Positions 63,094 through 64,000 of a DNA stretch of 64,000 bases are shown here, in pieces. The notes under the pieces were generated by a model, which did not search any database, had not been told where the DNA came from, and worked only from the letters and a program-made list of their open reading frames with translations. Each line of letters starts with the position of its first letter. Within the stretch, counting starts at the first letter, position 1. The position numbers and the translations under genes were made by a program. This stretch comes from Faecalicatena contorta (GTDB taxonomy: Bacteria > Bacillota > Clostridia > Lachnospirales > Lachnospiraceae): the NCBI RefSeq assembly GCF_003149105.1, contig NZ_QGDS01000001.1:511334-575333 (forward strand), read 5' to 3'.

Positions 63094-64000
63094 CTATAGT
63101 TCCACTTTCATTCCGGTTGCCTTCTTTACGATTGCGGCCACTCTATCCCGTTTTTCTTCTGTCACATCCAGCTTGTTTATATAGCGCTCCGCTTTTTTAT
63201 AATACCGGCCGATAACCTGCTTCGTGTAATCCAGGCCTCCGGCTTTTTCTACTGCCTGATTGATATCTGCTCTTGCTATACCATCGTCAATTGCTTTCTT
63301 TTTAAAATCTGGCAGCCGCTCTAAAGCATGAATCAAAGGAAGGGTGATGACCCCTTGCTCATAATCCGACTGAACCGGCTTTTTGGCCTGTTCTATTGTT
63401 TTATCAAAGTCCAGACAGTCATCCTGCAGCTGAAAAATCAAACCCGCATAATTTCCAATCTTTCTGTATTTCTTAACCTCTGCGGGAGAATAGCCACCTA
63501 AAATAGCTCCTGTCAGGAAAGATGCCTCAAAAAGAGCTGCTGTCTTTCCCGATATGATTTTAATATATTCAAAAACTGTCAGATTTAAATTTTTATTGTT
63601 TATATGCTGTAACAGTTCTCCCAGACATAGCCTGCTTATATAATCAGGCAAATCTATATCCGCATACTCTTTCCGGTTTGGGATGGCTGCAGCCATTTTC
63701 AGAGCAAGACTCAAAAGATAATCTCCGCAAATAACCGCAGTCCGCTTCCCATATTTTTTCTGAAGGGTTTCTTTTCCTCTTCTCAAATCCGCATTATCAA
63801 TGACATCATCATGAACCAGAGATGCCAGATGAATGATTTCAATTGCCGCCGCCCCGTATACTGCATCGGGATTTATCTTTCCTTCACTGTCCTGTGCACA
63901 AATCAGTACGGAGACTGCACGAATCATTTTCCCCTGTGATACGGATAAATGAGTTAAATATTCGTTGATTATGCGGGGAGAACTTGTAAGAGCCTTTCGA
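63094..64000 (-). CDS. Polyprenyl diphosphate synthase (DmkB-like), partial at window edge
   Basis: Trans-prenyltransferase that lengthens isoprenoid chains. The first aspartate-rich motif (HDDVIDNAD) and the second (LQDDCLDFD) are both complete. The reading frame stays open past the ATG at 63927 to the edge, with family-like residues upstream (SPRIINEYLTHLSVSQGKM), so the gene is cut by the window and its true start lies beyond 64000. It would supply the side chain for the quinone used by the electron-transfer genes downstream. Confidence 0.92.
   Translation of the reverse strand, partial: RKALTSSPRIINEYLTHLSVSQGKMIRAVSVLICAQDSEGKINPDAVYGAAAIEIIHLASLVHDDVIDNADLRRGKETLQKKYGKRTAVICGDYLLSLALKMAAAIPNRKEYADIDLPDYISRLCLGELLQHINNKNLNLTVFEYIKIISGKTAALFEASFLTGAILGGYSPAEVKKYRKIGNYAGLIFQLQDDCLDFDKTIEQAKKPVQSDYEQGVITLPLIHALERLPDFKKKAIDDGIARADINQAVEKAGGLDYTKQVIGRYYKKAERYINKLDVTEEKRDRVAAIVKKATGMKVEL

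Overview
The window looks like chromosomal DNA of a low-to-moderate GC Gram-positive anaerobe of the class Clostridia, most likely the family Lachnospiraceae. The evidence is the gene content and order: a TIGR03960/TIGR03936/RNase E-G/rplU-prp-rpmA/obgE run, an L27 with the cleavable N-terminus used with the Prp protease, a SepF/YlmH/YggS division cluster, and a mreBCD-PBP2-minCDE-rodA cluster that also holds mgsA. The genus cannot be resolved from sequence reading alone. No rRNA, tRNA, CRISPR array, prophage or insertion sequence was seen.

Region 1 (1-5.9 kb, + strand) is accessory and AT-rich: an AgrA/AgrC-like two-component system (LytTR regulator plus GHKL kinase), an Rrf2 regulator behind a promoter overlapped by a perfect palindrome, an NTF2-like fusion protein, and a lone subtilisin-fold protein whose catalytic serine is replaced by glycine. 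Region 2 (5.9-23.2 kb, + strand) is a long housekeeping run: two linked families (a radical SAM protein and a DUF2344 protein), RNase E/G, a five-gene block (SPL-like radical SAM, YbaK, aspartokinase, CBS protein, amidohydrolase), rplU-prp-rpmA, then obgE-yhbY-nadD-yqeK-rsfS, and finally a solute-binding lipoprotein next to a membrane GGDEF/EAL protein.

Region 3 (23.3-32.9 kb) holds lexA with a divergent SOS-controlled LysM gene resembling yneA, a tyrosine recombinase, a FolT-type transporter subunit, a cytidylate-kinase-like protein, and the reverse-strand group HlyD-like/yggS/sepF/ylmH/lspA/rluD. Region 4 (33-43.4 kb, reverse strand) is the shape and division cluster radC-mreB-mreC-mreD-PBP2-minC-minD-minE-rodA-mgsA-carboxypeptidase. 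Region 5 (43.5-57 kb) carries two flavoproteins, a PLP enzyme, miaA, mutL, mutS, an isolated + strand dehydrogenase, a CmpB-family membrane protein and miaB. Region 6 (57-64 kb, reverse strand) holds a sulfite reductase and, running off the right edge, a gene set matching flavin-based extracellular electron transfer: polyprenyl synthase, UbiA prenyltransferase, a two-repeat FMN-binding lipoprotein, ApbE flavin transferase, an EetA-like NusG-II protein and an EetB-like membrane protein.

Several palindromic repeat families are scattered between genes. One family of about 100 bp always sits in the same orientation relative to transcription. A separate mosaic of perfect palindromes lies in frame inside the DUF2344 gene. 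These repeats, the pseudo-protease and the electron-transfer locus are the parts most worth a second look.
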